Assembly (NCBI GenBank): GCA_963969595.1
Contig: OZ018416.1
Location: 4,666,065 to 4,730,064 of the forward strand
Direction: 5' to 3'
DNA from: Neckera pumila
Taxonomy: Eukaryota; Streptophyta; Bryopsida; Hypnales; Neckeraceae
DNA: 64,000 nucleotides
Position 1 is the first letter of the stretch. Each line of letters begins with the position of its first letter. The position numbers were made by a program, and so were the translations under genes. Under the pieces are notes generated by a model. It did not search any database, was not told where the DNA came from, and worked only from the letters and a program-made list of their open reading frames with translations. Below, one piece after another: positions 11,608 to 22,963 of this stretch.

Positions 11608-11951
11608 CATTAGAGAAAATCTCAGGCCTTTGGAGGATTGCTCCACAGCCCTCCGAGGTACCCTGAAATCGATTTTTTTTTTTGCTCAAAAATTCATTTT
11701 TTCCCTATTTTCGAGCAGCAGGTCCTGCTATGACAGTGGCGTAGGAACCAAAATATGCAAATAAAAAATTAATTAATTAATTAATTTTTAATCTTAAAAG
11801 ATATTTTTTTTTAAATTAAAAAAAAATAAAAAAAATCTGTGAAATCTGACTGCTCACCGTAGCAGTCAACTATAGTGACAGACCAAGCTTTTTAATAGCT
11901 TGGTTTGTCACTCCAGAGCAGCCCTCTGGAGGGTTGATATTTCTTCTAATG
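11608..11951. mobile_element. MITE of the CATTA family, copy A
   Basis: The left end CATTAGAGAAAATCTCAGG and the right end ATATTTCTTCTAATG form imperfect inverted repeats of about 35 bp. The core contains (AATT)n and A/T runs and an inner stem, CCAAGCTTTTTAATAGCTTGG. Copy D (15805-17628) shares both halves. Copies B (28830-29132) and C (35862-36145) share the end design. No coding sequence. Confidence 0.75.
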
Positions 11952-12065
11952 CTTTGAAACTTAAGTGGATGAATTAGCAAGGGTTGAAGGATCATTTTTG
12001 TGGGTTAGAAGACATTTTCATTGGCATTAACAAACATGGTGTCGTGAAGAGCAAGATTATCCGCC

Positions 12066-13324
12066 CATATAGCAAACTTGCATGAGGATGACAAACAAGA
12101 GGACCAACTCTTCAACAACTTTCTAAATTAGGCTTGTGATGATTCATTTGTTGAGCTTGAGGTACCAGCAAGTGGCTCAAGGCCAGGACGACAAGGGATT
12201 ATATATAGAGAGAGACAAGAAGGCTATGAGAGGATGTTTGTAGATTTTTTTTCAAAGACTCTAGTTTATGGGCCTACTCATTTCTGCCGCTGCTTTCGCA
12301 TGCGTAGGCCACTATTTTTAGATATTATGGCCAAGGTTTGTGCTAGAGATAGTTACTTCTTGCAAAAGGAAGATGCAATTGGAAAATTAGGCCTATTTTC
12401 TATTCAAAAGTGTACTATAGCACTAGGCATGCTTGCATACGGCGTTACAGCAGATGCAATAGATGAATATTGTAGGATTGCTAAGTCCACCGCCATGGAA
12501 GCCATGAAACGACTTTGTATTGCAATTCGTGCAGAATTTGGTGCTGAACACTTGAGACAGCCAACAAAAGCCGACTTTCAGAAGCAATTGGCCATAAATG
12601 CTGAGCGGGGGTGGCCAAGGATGTTTGGATCCGTCGATTGCATGCACTACACTTGGAAAAATTGCCCTATGGCCTGGTAGGGCAATTATGGAAACAAAGA
12701 TGGAAATAGATCCATCATACTAGAAGCCATAGCTGACAAGGAGTTGCATATATGGCATGTGTTTTTGGGTTTGTCCGGTGCAAACAATGAAATTAATGTA
12801 CTGGATTGTAGCCCCTTGGTACACAACATGCTTACAAGTGAAGCCCATGACATGCATTTTGTTGTGAATGGCATGTTGTACAAGCATTTTTACCTGCTTG
12901 CAAATGGGATATACCCACCGTGGTTGTGTTTTGTGCAAACAATTCATGCACTTGATGATGCAAAACAACAAAACTTTGCTCAAAAACAAGAGGTTGCCGC
13001 AAGGATGTAGAAAGGTGCTTCGGTGTGTTGCAAGCCTATTTTGCAATTATACACAATCCATGTCGCCAATGGAGTCTTGACTGCATCGCTAGCATTATGT
13101 TTGCATGTTGTATCCTACATAATATGATCCTTGAGGATGAGGAAGATGCAGGATTAGATTTCTTGTTTGATTTAGATAGAGCTATACCAATGCATAGGAA
13201 TCTTTCTTATAATGACTTAGTTAAAGAAACTGTACAAATTGAAAATGAAGACACTCATTATAGTCTTAGAGGTGATCTTATAGAGCACTTGTGGGCACTT
13301 AAAGAAGCTACAACTCTAAATTGA
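12066..13324 (+). pseudogene. PIF/Harbinger DDE transposase, inactivated
   Basis: A DDE-type nuclease that would cut and paste a Harbinger element. Readable text begins before any ATG: the acidic N-terminal part, then SGSRPGRQG and the family-typical stretch RERQEGYERMFVDFF. Then come RMRRPLF, the first Asp in FGSVDCMHYTW, the second in NEINVLD, and the Glu in DVERCFGVLQ, followed by the CCILHNMILEDE block. Breaks: TAG at 12129-12131; TAG at 12678-12680, just after the first Asp block; and a frame change (+0 to +2) near 13008, just before the DVER block. The C-terminal part then stays open to TGA at 13322. All three catalytic acids are still encoded. Length, about 400 codons, is normal for the family. 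ORF1 lies convergently at 14640-15329, and both sit inside the relic 11271-18289. It cannot make a full protein. Confidence 0.9.
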
Positions 13325-14639
13325 TGAAGTATTACATGATCAAAGTTCATATAAATCAGCATTCAAATCTAAAGTGTGATTTTGACTGCCACTTCTTTCT
13401 TCTGTGCACTCATAGTCTTGAAGGTCTACTGCGTTGTTTTGTGCTACAAATTGTGACCATTGTGACTTGCTATTGCAATGAGTTTTGGAGGAGCCTCTGT
13501 GTGGAGGCGTAAAGCTATGCTGAAATGATTGCAATATAAGGTTCTTGCTACTGGACAAAACTCTAGGTTTTTGAAGGATGGAGATTTCTTGCACAAGGAC
13601 TTGTATGGGCATCATAGGCTGCTGCACACTCTCCTAAAAGTGGTAGCCATGGCCGCGGCTGACATACCTATTCAAGGAAATTGGAAAGATGCTGTACCTG
13701 GCTTCTTGGTGTACACCTCCAAAATTGTTCCCTTAGTTATATTGTTCGTCACCTGCGGAGAAGTAGAGATTATGAACGTGCAAACAAAAAAGACATTAGA
13801 TTGAACTAGCAAACAAAGTGGAGCCACTAATGAAGTAAAAATCAAAGTGCAGCCAGAAATGAAATAAGTAAAAAGAAACGGACAAACATGAATAATGTGC
13901 TAGACTACTGGGCAATTGCCTTCAAAGGGAAATGGGCTTACCTTTGATTGCAAGAACTTCCTTTGAGTCGTCATAAACATGGTCTTCTTTGTACTGACCA
14001 CCGTCACCTTCTTGCAGCTTGTGCTCTTCAAAGTCTTCACCATCATTGTTGTTGTCATGTCCACGTTTTGCGTATGGTTGACATCTTGCGTACAGATAGT
14101 CTTCTACACGTCCGTCTTCTTGGTCTTCAGTTTCAGGAATCATTTCGGAGCTCCCTTTGTCAATGGCCTGGCTTCAACCACGTTCATCATTTTCGAGGCT
14201 ATTTTCTCCATCATAATTAGCTTGAGGAGCAACTCCACGGCCAGGTAATGCACATTCACTGCCACCTGCAATTTCATCGAAGTGCAAGGCTGAGCATGCT
14301 GAGCTGTACTGGGATGGCGGAGGTTGCCGACTGGATGACCCCTGTTCGATGTACCTGCGATCATCAGAGCTTTGACGCTTATCATGAGAGCTTTCATGCT
14401 CATTGAAGTGAGTTGCTAGAGCTCCGGTGCTTCCCCCCGCAACTTCATGCATGAACCCAGACAAATGCACAGCGTGTTGTCTTCGCCGTAGAGGAGTCAT
14501 GGCCGCATCCACTCTCCTACGTAGCACTTCATCAGTTTCTACCGAAATTGCTGGAGGTTGCTGCTTTCATGGGCTCTGCATGCGCATGTCTTCGCCAAAC
14601 AAAGTTCTAGCTTTTCAAGTTCTTCCTCTTGATGGAGCT
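13325..14639. other. spacer between the Harbinger transposase and ORF1
   Basis: Several overlapping frames of 70-117 codons exist on both strands (for example minus 14174-14527, His/Ser/Gly rich, and minus 13922-14143, Asp/Glu rich). They could be remains of the ORF1 C-terminal side or spurious. I find no family motif in them. Confidence 0.4.
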
Positions 14640-15329
14640 TTAAGTATCTGGCCGCACTTTGATGGAATGGGTCATCAACAAAAACAAATTTTCTTCCTCC
14701 ATTATTTGGTTTTTCTTCAGTGAAGCATTTGCAATAGCTTGTATTGCTGCTGCTTGTTTATGTGCGACACTCTCCCTTAATGCTGCTAGTCTTTGTTCTT
14801 CCTTCGCATTTTTGGAACCTTGAGGTCCGAGTCTGTTGCTTGTGTCCGTTGAATTGCCTCCGCTACATGTGGCCGATGAACTTCCTCTGGCAGCTGAACT
14901 CATGGAAGGTTGGAACAATGTACAATTGGAATCAGAAGACACCTCTTTCCTCTTCATCACTGGAGCATTTGATTTGTCTACGGTGCAGCCTAAATTCCAA
15001 CAAGAGACGTCCTTCACAAGCTCCCAGACGTGCAAATATGCAAACTCAATATTTTTGGATGTCTTGACCCGGTACAATTCTAAGGCTCTCTGAAGCACAT
15101 CACCTGCATTGGTGCCACTAACATTTAGGTTAGAACATTGCTGAAGGATGCCAATGAATTTAGTAACGTTGTGTAATTGTGCTTGATTAAGCCCACTTTG
15201 ACTCCAAAGATTGAGCGGGCCTAAAATTAAATGGTCTCCATGTATCATAGTATTCAAAAATTTGCTCCCAGAAAGCCATCCCCTTCTGCCCATTTCCAAC
15301 AATTGGATCCTGGGAAATTCTAAGAACAC
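14640..15329 (-). CDS. Harbinger ORF1-like Myb/trihelix DNA-binding protein
   Basis: An uninterrupted 229-codon frame. Residues 55-110 fit the Myb/SANT-like (trihelix) protein encoded beside Harbinger transposases: HNVTKFIGILQQC, then SGTNAGDVLQRALELYRVK, then FAYLHVWELVKD, then W. A Ser/Thr-rich linker follows (residues 130-170). After it comes GPQGSKNAKEEQ, matching the family's G.K.AKEE motif, and a basic/helical tail. In known Harbingers this protein binds element DNA and carries the transposase into the nucleus. The N-terminal ~50 residues (MFLEFPRIQLL...) match poorly, so the first trihelix helices may be damaged or the true start may lie upstream. It is opposite in strand to the transposase, about 1.3 kb away. 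It is probably a relic with one surviving frame, not a host gene. Confidence 0.75.
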   Translation of the reverse strand: MFLEFPRIQLLEMGRRGWLSGSKFLNTMIHGDHLILGPLNLWSQSGLNQAQLHNVTKFIGILQQCSNLNVSGTNAGDVLQRALELYRVKTSKNIEFAYLHVWELVKDVSCWNLGCTVDKSNAPVMKRKEVSSDSNCTLFQPSMSSAARGSSSATCSGGNSTDTSNRLGPQGSKNAKEEQRLAALRESVAHKQAAAIQAIANASLKKNQIMEEENLFLLMTHSIKVRPDT

Positions 15330-15804
15330 TTGTTGTTAATTGTCTTTCTTCTTTTGCTTTAAAGTTTTTCCCTTTCCCTCCCTGTCCCTATGTTCTCCAT
15401 CTAATTGTGCATCAGATTCCACAAATCTTCAGCCTTTGTCGCTTTGCTTGCAGGCAATACTTTTGCCCCTACCTCTTCTTCCTTGCCAATTGCGGACGGA
15501 CAAGCTCTCCTCCTATGCAAGGGAGAAATTCATTCCAATACCAATGAAGCAGCAATGTCATTAATATTGCAGTAATAGGAAGCCCTAATGGAAAGCACGA
15601 CAAAAATGACAGCCTTCTTTTTCATAGAGAACTCTAAATCAGAAATGAAATGTCTTCAAAATCGTTGAAGCTTAGACACAGATTCACAATCATAAGAAAA
15701 GAAAAAGACTATGAAAATAGAAAATTCAGCAATTCGCCACTAAAGAGAGAAGCAAACCTAACCCCTAATCCAATGAATTCCTGCTTGCCTTGTTTGTACT
15801 CACC

Positions 15805-17628
15805 CATTAGAGAAAATTTCAAGCCTTTGGAGGGTTGCTCCACAGCCCTCTGAGATACCCTGAAATTTACTTTAATTTTGTTCAAAATTTCGTTTTTCCC
15901 CTATTTCCACCCAGTTGAAACTACAGCGGTAGTAGTGCAAGAACTGAAATTTACGAGTAAAATTTTTATTTTTTATTTTTTATTTTTTTATTTTTTAAAT
16001 CTTAAAAAATTATTTTAAAAAAAAAGCCTTTTCTGGTACACCTCTTATCAAGAGCCCTGATCTATTCTTGTTTGTGCCTAATCAAGCGTATTTCTTAAAC
16101 AAGATTTTCAAACCATAGATACAAGTATTTCATACTCTAAATTCCCATCATAACTTTCAATCATGCAAAATACCATAAGATAGTATTTGTTTGCTCCATG
16201 TAGAAGCAAAATAATGTAAACATGTAATCTGAGTGTAACTTGCTGGAATATGTTTACAAGCTTATTAGGCAAAAAGATAAGTTATCAACAAGATAATTTA
16301 TCCAACAAATTATCCAATCTCACTATACAAACTTTTTTTCTCACAATGGACAAAGTAGGAATGTAGGAATAAAACCCAGTTCAAAGTATCTAAGAAGTTT
16401 TATGAGGACAAAGGCCTCACTTGCATCCATACACCACAACAAACAATTAGTCAGTTACGGTGTGTATGTGAGGTGTCTTCAACCTTATGTTACTTGTCAT
16501 CGTTTTCACACAAAACAACTTAGAAAAGAACACAACAAACCAACTAAAGTCCATGCAATATTGCAATACAGATCAACAAAATGCAAGACACGAAACCTGA
16601 CTATTGAAAGTGGATTGTGAGGAAGCCATCCTTGAAGCACAACTCCTATTCTAAGCCAAGTAATCAAGGGAACAGGTATGCTTGAGCAATCAGACTAAAC
16701 TACGGTAGGTGCACTAGGTACTCAGTAAGAGAGACTCCAGTTGAAATACCAAACACAATGATTTGGTAGTACAAACAGGGAGCAAACTTGTAGTCAAGAG
16801 AAGCTTTCAAAAAAAGCAAATCCAGACCAAATCTACCAGCTCATGAGGGAACTGTAGTCCTTCATTATAATTAGCCCCATAGGCCAACCTAAAGCCTACT
16901 TGGTTGTGTAAAGAGGGTTAATTAAGCTTAAATCCAAGCATTAAAAATACTCTAACCACCAATTCTGCTAATAATAAGGTACAGCATTAGATGTCTGCCC
17001 AGACATAATGTGAGTATATAAAACTAGCTGTTGCATAATGCATACATGGAGGTTAACTAAATAACCCATTGGGAAATTTAACAAAATTTGTCAGGATGTA
17101 TGTTATCCTTTGCAAATTGTTAGCAGAATAGCTATTGATAGTAAAATAGGTAATTAAACATACCTTAAGAGGTACTTTAACTTTTTGCAATTGAGCTGAG
17201 ATTTTAATATCTATATATGTGCTACTCATAATACTCTCTCATTCTGGTTTTATCTAACTGTCATCAAGACAGATTAGTCCGTAAACATATTTTAAGGAAA
17301 TATGTAATTCCAAGGATAGTTTTTCAAAACTTCAATATCATTCATCCACTAAGTCATGTTTACATGTATATAAATTTAACCAACAAATATAAAAAAATGT
17401 TGGTGTGCTAGATAACTTTTCAAGAATAACTTTCACAATGAAAGCTTGAAGTGTAAATCTAGAAAAAAGAAAAAAGAAAAAAAATTGCAAAAATTGATTG
17501 TTTCGGCAAGCAGCCAGCCAAGCTAACTACTCACCGCAGCAGTCAGCTGGAGTGATAGACCAAGCTTTTTAATAGCTTGGTTTGTCACTCCAGAGCAGCC
17601 CTCCGAAGGGCTGATATTTTTTCTAATG
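15805..17628. mobile_element. MITE of the CATTA family, copy D, split by 1.4 kb
   Basis: The left half (15805 to ~16024) aligns with the left half of copy A (CATTAGAG...CTCCACAGCCCTC). The right half (~17461-17628) aligns with its right half, including CCAAGCTTTTTAATAGCTTGG and TTTTTTCTAATG. The intervening ~1.4 kb (16025-17460) is absent from copy A, so it is an insertion or internal acquisition. It is AT-rich and shows no coding sequence. Copies A and D lie in direct orientation on either side of the Harbinger coding region. Confidence 0.65.
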
Positions 17629-17666
17629 CTGTTGAGATGGCAAACTTGTTTGTGCAGGCCGTCGCC

Positions 17667-18209
17667 CTACTTCAATGCCAATTTCACCTTTGGCTGGCAC
17701 AGCTCCACTGCGCCGTCCACGACCTCTTCCAATTGCTTCAGCTCCTCTCGTACCTCTACAAATGCCCATGACGACATTGGCGCCGACAGCAAGAACACCT
17801 TCAAGAACTTCGTTGCATGCCTCCTGACCACTATTGCCTTTGCTTCTTCCAACTTCTTGTTCGCCCAACAACTCTCTGAAAGCTCCAACTTCTGCACGTC
17901 CTTCAAATGCAAACCCAAACCCTAATCTAAATTGGTCCCCACTATCTTCAGCATCTCCCGTGCTTCTAGACAACGCTCCTCTTTGACCTCATCTAAGCAC
18001 AAAAAAATCGCTTTGCTTCAATCTCCCTCCACATAATCCTCCTTGCCTTCCAGCCATTTTGGATAACTTCGGATAACGTTCACACTATGCTCGTTCAGCA
18101 ATCGCACATGGGAGTCAGAGTATATAGCATGGCACGTGCAAGCCACGCCATTTGCCACTGCCATCTTCAAATCTTGAAGTGGCCGGCCAAAATTTTCAGC
18201 TTGGCGCAT
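17667..18209 (-). pseudogene. unrecognised degenerate reading frame
   Basis: One minus-strand frame reads continuously across 18209-17667 apart from TGA near 18018 and TAG near 17929. It gives gene-like text: SYPKWLEGKEDYVEGD, then LDEVKEERCLEAREMLKIVG, then LHLKDVQKLELSESCWANKK and VEVREELKQLEEVVDGAVEL. The C-terminal part looks amphipathic and helical. I do not recognise the family. It lies in the GC-richer right side of the Harbinger relic and may be captured host sequence. Competing frames on both strands make this uncertain. Confidence 0.3.
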
Positions 18210-18647
18210 CAGTCATAGGGCGTTATTTTAGCCCAGGCTAGGGCACTGGCCGTATATGGTCCACTTGGCGCCCTACTGTGGGGCTGCTTTAAGGAAAACG
18301 CCGAAATTTTTTATTTTTCACGCATAACAAAATTTGCAAATTTTGAATTCATATTTACAATCATAGGCCCTAATTTCGTGAGGAGAGGTGTATAAGGTAA
18401 ATTAATCAAGCACAAAATAGGGAGTCTTTTTTTTACATGCACCTCTGGAATGACTTTGTGGGGGATTGAGAGAAGGGGTTAGTCCGCCCTGGCTGTGAAT
18501 GGAGAGTTAGCTAATCATCTTTTTGTCTTTCTTTTCACATGTCATTTGGTTGTTGCCTAAGCTTTTATTCATTTAATTCGACAAAAAGCCTAATTTTATT
18601 TTTGGCATTCCAGTCATTTCTTTAACTTTGCAAAAGCAATCAATTAA

Positions 18648-19206
18648 CCCCTAAAGTCCCATTGTCGATTTTGGGCAGGTTCCTATGAGCTCAATTTTAG
18701 TGAAACTTCTTGAAACTTTCCTATAAGATAGAAAAATTTATTAGCTTTTTGGAAATGTAATTTTTATTTCAATCGGTGCACGAGAGCAAAAGTTATGCTA
18801 CAATAACCTCAAACAAGGGAGACCGGGCAGCAAAAAAAATCCATAAAAAATTGAAATAAATTATTTAATTATTTTTCTCTAATAGAATATGTTTTTGTCT
18901 AAATAGGAAGCTTTGATTCATTCCATTTGGATTAGTGATGCAAAATTTATAGAGTTTCTTGTTTTGCGGGCAATCAAAGCGTTTTACTGAAAAAAAAACT
19001 TTTTCTTTCACTTTGATTGTTGATATCTTTCAATCCGTACTATTAGACATCATGAAATTTTACCACATGATCTGAGAAAAGCATAGTACAAGATCTTGCA
19101 GTTAGATTCTAAAAAAAATATAATGTTTTGATTTCTTGGATGAAAGCAACAAGAGTAGCAGTTTTGAGTGATTTTTGAAAGAAAAATGGCCTTGGGACTT
19201 TAGGGG
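18648..19206 (+). mobile_element. TTAA-flanked element, group II, 559 bp
   Basis: Ends are CCCCTAAAGTCCCA and the inverted TGGGACTTTAGGGG, flanked by TTAA at 18644-18647 and 19207-19210. The duplicated segment at 38.66 kb has the empty site: 'gcaaaagcaat' then TTAA then 'ga.gtcaacaaa'. Internal text matches the longer group II copies at 2363-3235 and 54293-55213, but is about 360 bp shorter. No coding sequence. Confidence 0.9.
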
Positions 19207-19639
19207 TTAAAAGACAACAAAGAAAATTTATAACACAGTTTGAATCACTAAGTTAAAAGCAATTCATCAATTTAAGCAATTGTACACTACTATATATGGC
19301 TAGCAGGTTTGGCTTAAATTAATTAAATTAAAAAAATAAAATGCCAAAGTTTTTGCTAATTTTGGAACCAGACAACCAAATCAACAAATAAATGTGAAGA
19401 TGGTTTATCAAAAATCCAAAGAATCCATTAACAATCTATTAACAATCCATTGAGTCAACTAACAATCTATCATTTGATCATCTACCATCAAGAATTTTTT
19501 TTGATGGCAATATGAAGGATTGCTTCATTGACATTTTGTGAGAATGATGAAGAGTATAAGGTTGTTTTTATAATGAGATCCATTGTTCATCATATGAATC
19601 CTCAAAGGATATAGGACAATTTGAAGATGAGAGCTTAAG

Positions 19640-20095
19640 CATTCATTTTCAAGAACACAGGAATTGTGTTTAAAGCATAATAGAATAATTTTTTTAAACC
19701 TTTGAACTAAGAAAAGTTCAAAAATCAAGCTTGGTTTCATCTTCCAAAAAAATGTTATGAGCATAACTCAGAGGGGATGTTTAAAAATGTCAAAGAAAAA
19801 TGTCCCTTCCAATTCCTCTTTGAACTTTGTCCATAATTTTTTATGGGAGGCTTGAAATCTCAATCAGGTTTTGGAGATGAAAGTTAGCTTGATTTTCTAC
19901 ATTAACCTAGCTCAAAGTTAAAAAAACAACTTATTCTACTATGCTTAAATACGATTTGAAATTCTACTTTGACTTTGAACACAACTTTTGCTTTTGCTTT
20001 AACTATGAGCTATCGAACTTCTACTAATCTTAATTTACATATCCGACATAGATTGTTTTACCTCTTACCTTCCCACTTGTATAAAGACCTTGTCC
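19640..20095. repeat. hairpin-family repeat copy
   Basis: A diverged member of the ~600-bp hairpin family; its arms meet near 19800-19830 around 'aattcctctttgaactttgtccataa'. It pairs with 39110-39560 in the duplicated segment, so it predates the duplication. Confidence 0.6.
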
Positions 20096-20950
20096 TCAAG
20101 CATGTCTCCTCATCTCAAGATACTCACAATAATTGGCTTTTGGAGTCATGTGAAACAATTGTTAGATTCTCTTGAATTTAATGTCAAAATTTGAAGACAA
20201 AACCCAATTCTAATTGGCTATATCCTTGGGCTATTTAGTTAGGAACCAACAAAAGCTTATGTGGATAAATTGAAATTTACTTGCTATTAATGGTGATAGG
20301 ATAAAAAAATACCATCATTTCTTTTTTATAAGTGATTCATTTTCTTTACTCCTAGATTTCCGTTCAGTTATATGACCTAAAATTCAAGATTCAAGACAAT
20401 ACTTTATTGATTTCACTCGATTGATTTTCTATTAGCCACTGGATCTTCCCGCTCTTTGACCCCAATTGTTAGCAAAGAAGGTGCACATGCATAAGGCTAT
20501 CCAAAGTTTACATAAATAAAAACTTGTTAAAGAGTGTTTAGGTTTGGTAGGACATTTTCAACACACAATAGAGTTGAGGTTTTTAATTGGAGAAGTTTGT
20601 GTCCACATAGCATAAAGCCAACCACCTTGTTGTACATAAAGGCATGTAGAATTGTTCATTATGGATAGGTGACATATTGAATTGGTTTGAACTCTCACTT
20701 AAATTTTGAAGGCCTTAAATTCATTTACCAATTATGATAGTACGGGGTGAGAAAGATCCATTAGATTGGCAAGGTATACACTATTTTATTCAATAATGTC
20801 CATATCCAATGTAAATAAAAAAAGGTTCAACAAAATTGTTGCTAGATGAATTACTAATACATTTAGAGGTTATTTTTGTGCAATGGAGTTGTGCATTATT
20901 TATTATACCATTGAATTGATATTTTTCATTCATATGTAATCAACCATTGT

Positions 20951-21505
20951 TTTTGTAAAAAGCTTGGTCTCTCTAAAGGCACTTCAAACAAGGTCCTACA
21001 TAATACTTTTTAATAAGGTAAACTTCACTTCAAAAAATCCACAAAATTTGCAAAATAATAAGTGTTTTTTATTTTTATTTTTAAAATTTATGATTTTTAT
21101 TTGTCTTAAAAAAAAAGGGTATCTCTAATTATAATTTGACTCTATCTACACACATCATCTTGAATGGTTTTTAAATCTCTCTAGCTTAGGTGCATAGAAG
21201 TCCGCCCTAATAAAATCCTCAAAATTTCTAAAACTTGATAAATGGCAAGGTTGACATTGGGTGATAAATTGCAAAAGCAATTTAAGCTAATTCAATAAAG
21301 TTTTTTTTGTCTCAATTGTCTCTACTAACCTAGCTCCTTGGATATAATATCCCTCCGTTATTCATGCCATTCTTAGTCTGTTAGAGCACACTAGCAATCA
21401 AAATTTAGACAATAATGAAGGACAAAAAGTCCATTCCTCATTGAAACCCTTCCCCTTAGTAAATTCCTCACCAAATTCAAAACAAACTACATATTTTGAA
21501 AGCTA
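20951..21505. other. AT-rich stretch without a gene
   Basis: Nothing beyond A/T-rich text is visible. It lies between the end of one duplicated segment and the start of the next. Confidence 0.5.
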
Positions 21506-21652
21506 TGAGAAGAGACAAAAGGTGTCAAATTTTCAGGTGCACGGTTTAAAAAAAAAAAAATGTTGTAAAAAGCTTGAAATAAGAAATTAAAATTGTGGTT
21601 AGAAGGCTCTAGAAGTTGTTGGAAGTTCACCACCAATCTACCACCAATTTAA

Positions 21653-22963
21653 CCCCTAAAGGACCAAACACCATTTTTTGGCAACATAGTGATTTTGGGT
21701 AGCTTACTACGAACGGAGTTTTTATTTTTTTCTTTGAAATTTTCACACAACATGTGCCCAAGGAGTAGCTTTTAGGTCCAACAATTTTCATAACTTTTGA
21801 CTACACGGATAAAAAGTTATTGCATGATATGTAGTTTTTGATACTCGGAGGGTAGCTTGGGTAGCTCAAAAAACTTCCTTAAAAATCGCTTTTTAAAAAA
21901 TAAAAAATTGAGAGTGGTTCTAAAGAAATATTTAGAAGCATAAAAGTTTGAATCATTCCATTTTGTTTAATGAGATGAGAGTTATGAGTAATTCCATTTT
22001 GCGGGTAGGCATGGAGTCACTGGATTCCAAACCTACCCACAAATTTGAATCCCTCATAGCTCTCATCTCATTAAAAAAAATGGAGTGATTCAAACTTTTC
22101 TACTTCTAAATATTTCTTTAGCATCACTCTCAATTTTTCAATTTTCAAAAAAGTGATTTTTAAAGAAGTTTTTTGAGTTGCCCGAGCTGCCTGCCGAGTA
22201 TCCAGAACTACATATTCCCTCTGTCCCACTAAAAAACTCCAAATCAAGCACAATTTTTGTCTCATTAAAAAGCTCCGTTTTTAGATTTCGATTGTTGGGT
22301 AAGTGTTGGCCGTGTTGAATGACCTCGTGGGGGCAAGTCAAGTGATTAGGGAGCATTCTTTGCCAAAAATTTTTGGCCTTGCCCATATGAGAAACCTTGG
22401 ACTCGTTGTGCTTCCTTAGATAGTAGTATTGACAATGGATTTGGTGACCACTTTGACACTTTGAAGAGTTGTTCTTGAAGTGGTGTAGGGATCTTTGGTG
22501 TAGGTATTTAGGTTGCAATAGATGTTTCTAGAATTCCAATGTTGCTACCAACATTTAAATCATCAAGAATGATGGAGCTAGCAGCATTTACAAATTTTGT
22601 CAAAAACAATACTTTCCGCATGGATTTTGGGTGCCTAAACGACGGTGCCTAAGTTTGAGATTTTGCAAAGATCAAAAGGATGGGATGTTAGTTTTTGAAT
22701 GCATGTATCCCTATTAGAAAGACTAAAAATGTAGTTAATCTTTCATGGGGAAGCTTTTTGGAGGTTTTTAGTGGGACAAAGGGAGTATCATGCAATAACT
22801 TTTTAATTGTGTAGTCAAAAGTAGTAAAAATTGTTGGACCTAAAAGCTACTCCTTGGGTACTTGTTGTGTGAAATTTTCAAAGAAAAACAAGAAAAACTC
22901 CGTTTGTAGTGAGCTGCCCAAAATTGCTATGTTGCCAGAAAACGAGGTTTGGTCCTTTAGTAC
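21653..22963. mobile_element. TTAA-flanked foldback element with nested Stowaway
   Basis: The left end is TTAA (21649-21652) plus CCCCTAAAGGACCAAA. The right end is TTTGGTCCTTTAGTAC plus TAA, a decayed version. The two arms (about 21653-22005 and 22030-22963 minus the nested MITE) are reverse complements, folding near 22015 (GGGTAGG...CCTACCC). Each arm resembles the outer half of group I elements such as 30777-31701. The paralogous segment near 57235 lacks the element, reading 'accaccaat' then TTAA. Non-coding. Confidence 0.85.
22215..22785. mobile_element. Stowaway (Tc1/mariner) MITE, 571 bp
   Basis: The terminal inverted repeats TTCCCTCTGTCCCACTAAAA and TTTTAGTGGGACAAAGGGAG match the Stowaway/plant mariner terminus (CTCCCTCnGTCCCA). 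TA lies on each side (22213-22214, 22786-22787). It interrupts one arm of the foldback; removing it restores the arm text 'actacaTAtcatgcaataac'. No transposase. Confidence 0.92.

Larger units (their letters stand above)
11271..18289. mobile_element. autonomous-type Harbinger relic, ~7 kb
   Basis: The proposed element starts GAGCATCTCTACAATGG directly after TAA (11268-11270). It ends in the degenerate inverted version CCTACTGTGGGGCTGCTT followed by TAA (18290-18292); the termini match at about 11 of 17 positions. Inside are a transposase (+), an ORF1 of the Myb/trihelix type (-) and two MITEs of another family. After 18292 the sequence resumes homology with 62700 ('aggaaaacnc..gaaattttttattt'), which supports the right boundary. 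The coding core is secure; the outer ends are inferred. Confidence 0.5.
18293..20950. repeat. duplicated segment, copy 1 (pairs with 38560-40370)
   Basis: From about 18540 to 20900 the sequence aligns collinearly with 38560-40370. Landmarks are 'gcaggtttggcttaaattaa', 'atcatttgatcatcta', 'aggtttggtaggacattttc' and 'tgacatattgaattggtttg'. The main difference is the TTAA-flanked element 18648-19206, present only here. No gene is seen in either copy. Confidence 0.85.

Noticed and set aside
17577..17973. Overlapping Ser/Cys-rich plus frames and the 116-codon Gly-rich minus frame
   Set aside because: They compete with another minus frame that reads more like protein; treated as shadows.
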